Positions 61,986 through 64,000 of a stretch of DNA of 64,000 bases are shown here, one piece after another; the stretch's first letter is position 1; each line of letters starts with the position of its first letter. Position numbers and translations under genes: made by a program. Source of the stretch: Neckera pumila. Lineage: Eukaryota > Streptophyta > Bryopsida > Hypnales > Neckeraceae. The notes under the pieces are model-generated. The model did no database searches and was not told the DNA's origin. It was given only the letters and a program-made list of their open reading frames with translations. The DNA is taken from the NCBI GenBank assembly GCA_963969595.1, contig OZ018417.1:5272501-5336500 (forward strand), in the 5' to 3' direction.

Positions 61986-63284
61986 ACAAGAAACTAAGTG
62001 AACAAACAAAGAGGGGGACCCTCTTTGTTCTACCTCATAGAATAACCAATTCTAGTAGCAAGGACTGGGGATTGTAACCAGAAGCAAGGTCCATCTTAAG
62101 AGTAGCAGCCTGCCCTGAGTCAAGAAGAGCACTCCAAAGATTTGCGTGGAGAAGGATGGTAGGCCAACAATCCTAGGCAAAAACCATATGGTTGCGTATA
62201 ATCCAACATAGCTATAAAGGAGCACCACAAACAATAGACCATAATGTGTAAACTCTGTGGAACAATCTAGGAGTAAGAGTCCCAAAAATACATTGGATGG
62301 CATCCAATCTTTGATGAGGGCCTAAAATTGAAGACATGCCACAAATGTGATGCATCATTGAAAGTGCGTAATTCCAAATTTCTTGGGATCTCGAGCAATC
62401 AAAGAATCTATGCAGAGGCGTCTCTATGACAAGAGAATTGCAACAAACACAATTTGCATCAATCCCTGGATTAATTTTAGCCCGCCATGAGTTAACAGCA
62501 ATGGCATTATGCCAAATGAAGGCTGCCTCCTTCTGTGGGCGGGCTTTGATCCAAATATCTCTCCATCGTTTTTTAGCACATTGTAAAACTAGATTTTTTG
62601 ACTTTGAACTTTTTTAACTTTAATTTTTTGTACTACAAAGTTTTGAGCTTTAAATCTTTGTAGTGCAAAATTGAGTTGAGAGTCTAGCAAAAAAAACAAA
62701 AATTCAAAAAACTTAATTTTTATTATTAAAAAAAAAATTAAGTATAAGTAGGTACAAGATAGAAGAAAAATCTAAAATAATAATATACTTTATATGGAAT
62801 TAAAATGCACTAATTCCAATGGTAAGATTGTTCTAGCAAAAAAACTAAACCTTGTGGAACCTTTTTTTTGAAAAATTGTAAAAATTGCATTCAGAAATGA
62901 ATCCTACAAGTTATTTTTTTCAAGGAGATGCTCTAAATGCCCAAAAATAAGACTATCCTTAACTTTCTCATAACAAATCCAAATGGAATGAATCAAAGCT
63001 TTCCCAATAGGAAAAAAATATAATCTATGAGAAAAAAAATTCAAATTTTTTAAAGAAATTTTGCAATTTTTTTTTTGATGCCCCCTCTCCCCTGTTTTGA
63101 GCTTATTTGGGCATAACTTTTGTTCTTGAGCACCAATTAAAAAAATTGTATTCCCACAAAGCTTATCAATTTTTTCAGTTCTTCCAAAAAAGTTTCAAAA
63201 AATCCGGACAAAAATTCAGCTCGTAGGTACCTATCCGAAATCCCAAATGTCCGCTGAACGGACGATGGTCATTTAGGAGCTAAT
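61639..63284. mobile_element. TTAA element N, about 920 bp plus LINE insert
   Basis: Left end CCCACAAAGACCAAGGCC (decayed), right end GATGGTCATTTAGGAGC then TAAT. Same subfamily as B. Interrupted at about 61848-62570 by a retrotransposon fragment. Its left part corresponds to L in duplication copy 1, so N predates the duplication. Confidence 0.85.
61848..62570 (-). mobile_element. 5'-truncated LINE (non-LTR) fragment with zf-RVT domain relic
   Basis: On the minus strand 62560-62200 reads KRWRDIWIKARPQKEAAFIW, then NCVCCNS and ETPLHRFFDCSRSQEIW, the pattern of the zf-RVT region that follows reverse transcriptase in plant LINEs, and meets a stop. An A-rich tail (T-rich on the plus strand at 61848-61870) marks the 3' end. 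Element L lacks the insert at the same point, so it postdates the duplication. No reverse transcriptase remains. Confidence 0.8.
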
Positions 63285-64000
63285 TCAACCAAATATAGCT
63301 GCAATCTCAATTATTTAGAAACTAGAATAGGTCGTTCCCTCTGTGTTTGTCATGGTCTTTTTGCATGTCATAGGTTGGTTTACCTTAGTAGGTAGAAGTA
63401 AAGTAAGAAGCTATTGGATTTTTTTTTAAATCTTGTAAATTTTGTTTCTATTACAATGAGATTTTCATGGCAACAAATATGATGTGGTATTAAAAAAAAA
63501 AGACCCTTTCATGTTTCCGTCACATTTTGCATGTACGGGAGATTCAAAAATTGCCCTTGTTTTTGGTGGCCCAAAAAGAATGGTTGAGGGCCAAAAAGGA
63601 TTATCTGTCATGCATCTGCCACACTGAGGCATTACTAGCACAAGCCATTAGCACCAGCTAGAATACTGTTGCCATTGATCCAACGTTTCTTGGGGTAATT
63701 CTTGGTGTGGCGGCCTTTTAGGCCGCTACGTTTAAACCGTGGAAGCACATGTGGTGTAGAAGCACCAGACCAGCGGGATTTGGGACAGTCTTTAGAGTCT
63801 ATCTAACTATTTTGATAGTGGTGAAGAAGACGCGTCGCATCGAGTCCTTTCCAAGTTCTTGATAAATGAATTGCAGGATTGGAAGGCCGCGAAGTTGGGT
63901 GCTGTTATGAAATATTCCTTCAACTTTTTTTTAATACTTTTGAATAGCGGAGGGGCTAGGAGGGTTTTGGAGGGGACTGCTAGCGAAGGAAGTGGTCATT
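63285..64000. other. Unassigned DNA to the window edge
   Basis: No gene recognised. 63600-63900 is less AT-rich and has a palindrome GCGGCCTTTTAGGCCGC (63710-63726). A gene may begin beyond the edge. Confidence 0.4.

Overview
The window looks like nuclear DNA of a land plant or close streptophyte relative. The evidence is an OBERON/TITANIA-type PHD gene (a plant family), plant-type promoter boxes upstream of histone H3 (telo-box plus GGCCCA), and CACTA-type transposons. The H3 proteins carry Tyr41, whereas seed-plant H3.1 has Phe41, so a non-seed lineage is plausible but not proven. The window is gene-poor, AT-rich and saturated with nested DNA transposons. I recognise only three intact protein genes: two copies of histone H3 and one OBERON gene.

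Layout. 1-4005: most of a piggyBac-type transposon that runs off the left edge, with a broken, intron-containing transposase on the minus strand. Its inner end has a TTAA target site, and a paralogous empty site occurs at 7857-7860. 4006-8541: dispersed repeats, a CACTA remnant, a 922-bp TTAA element and a long hairpin. 8542-11247 and 19898-22603: two equal-length 2,706-bp inverted-repeat arms, apparently almost identical, each with a complete H3 gene. The genes are divergent and separated by an 8.65-kb spacer of nested transposons. 22604-33539: AT-rich repeats with further TTAA, 0.72-kb and 0.28-kb elements, including a three-level nest at 28812-31662. 33540-35990: a diverged third copy of the H3 3'-flanking region without H3. 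41292-45044: the OBERON gene, minus strand, two coding exons, with a 106-bp tandem triplication over its stop codon. 46.2-64 kb: a 385-bp MITE, minisatellites, many TTAA elements including a perfect element-in-element insertion (49994-51844), a 1.8-kb inverted-repeat element, a GC-rich island with a variable minisatellite, and a ~3-kb tandem duplication (55665 and 59143) whose copies date several later insertions.

Main theme. At least twelve elements or fragments share the TTAA flank and the terminal motif CCCCTAAAGGACC, and the full ones are about 914-922 bp once later insertions are removed. The piggyBac-type element at the left edge has a related terminus (CCCCTGAACGGCC) and is the natural candidate for the family that mobilised them. 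Second theme: the H3 protein mixes H3.1-like and H3.3-like signature residues, and a 6-bp-stem, 4-nt-loop hairpin lies 37 nt after its stop codon, resembling the 3' stem-loop of animal and algal replication-dependent histone mRNAs, which land plants are generally thought to lack.

All calls come from reading the sequence by eye. Repeat boundaries marked approximate were not computed by alignment.
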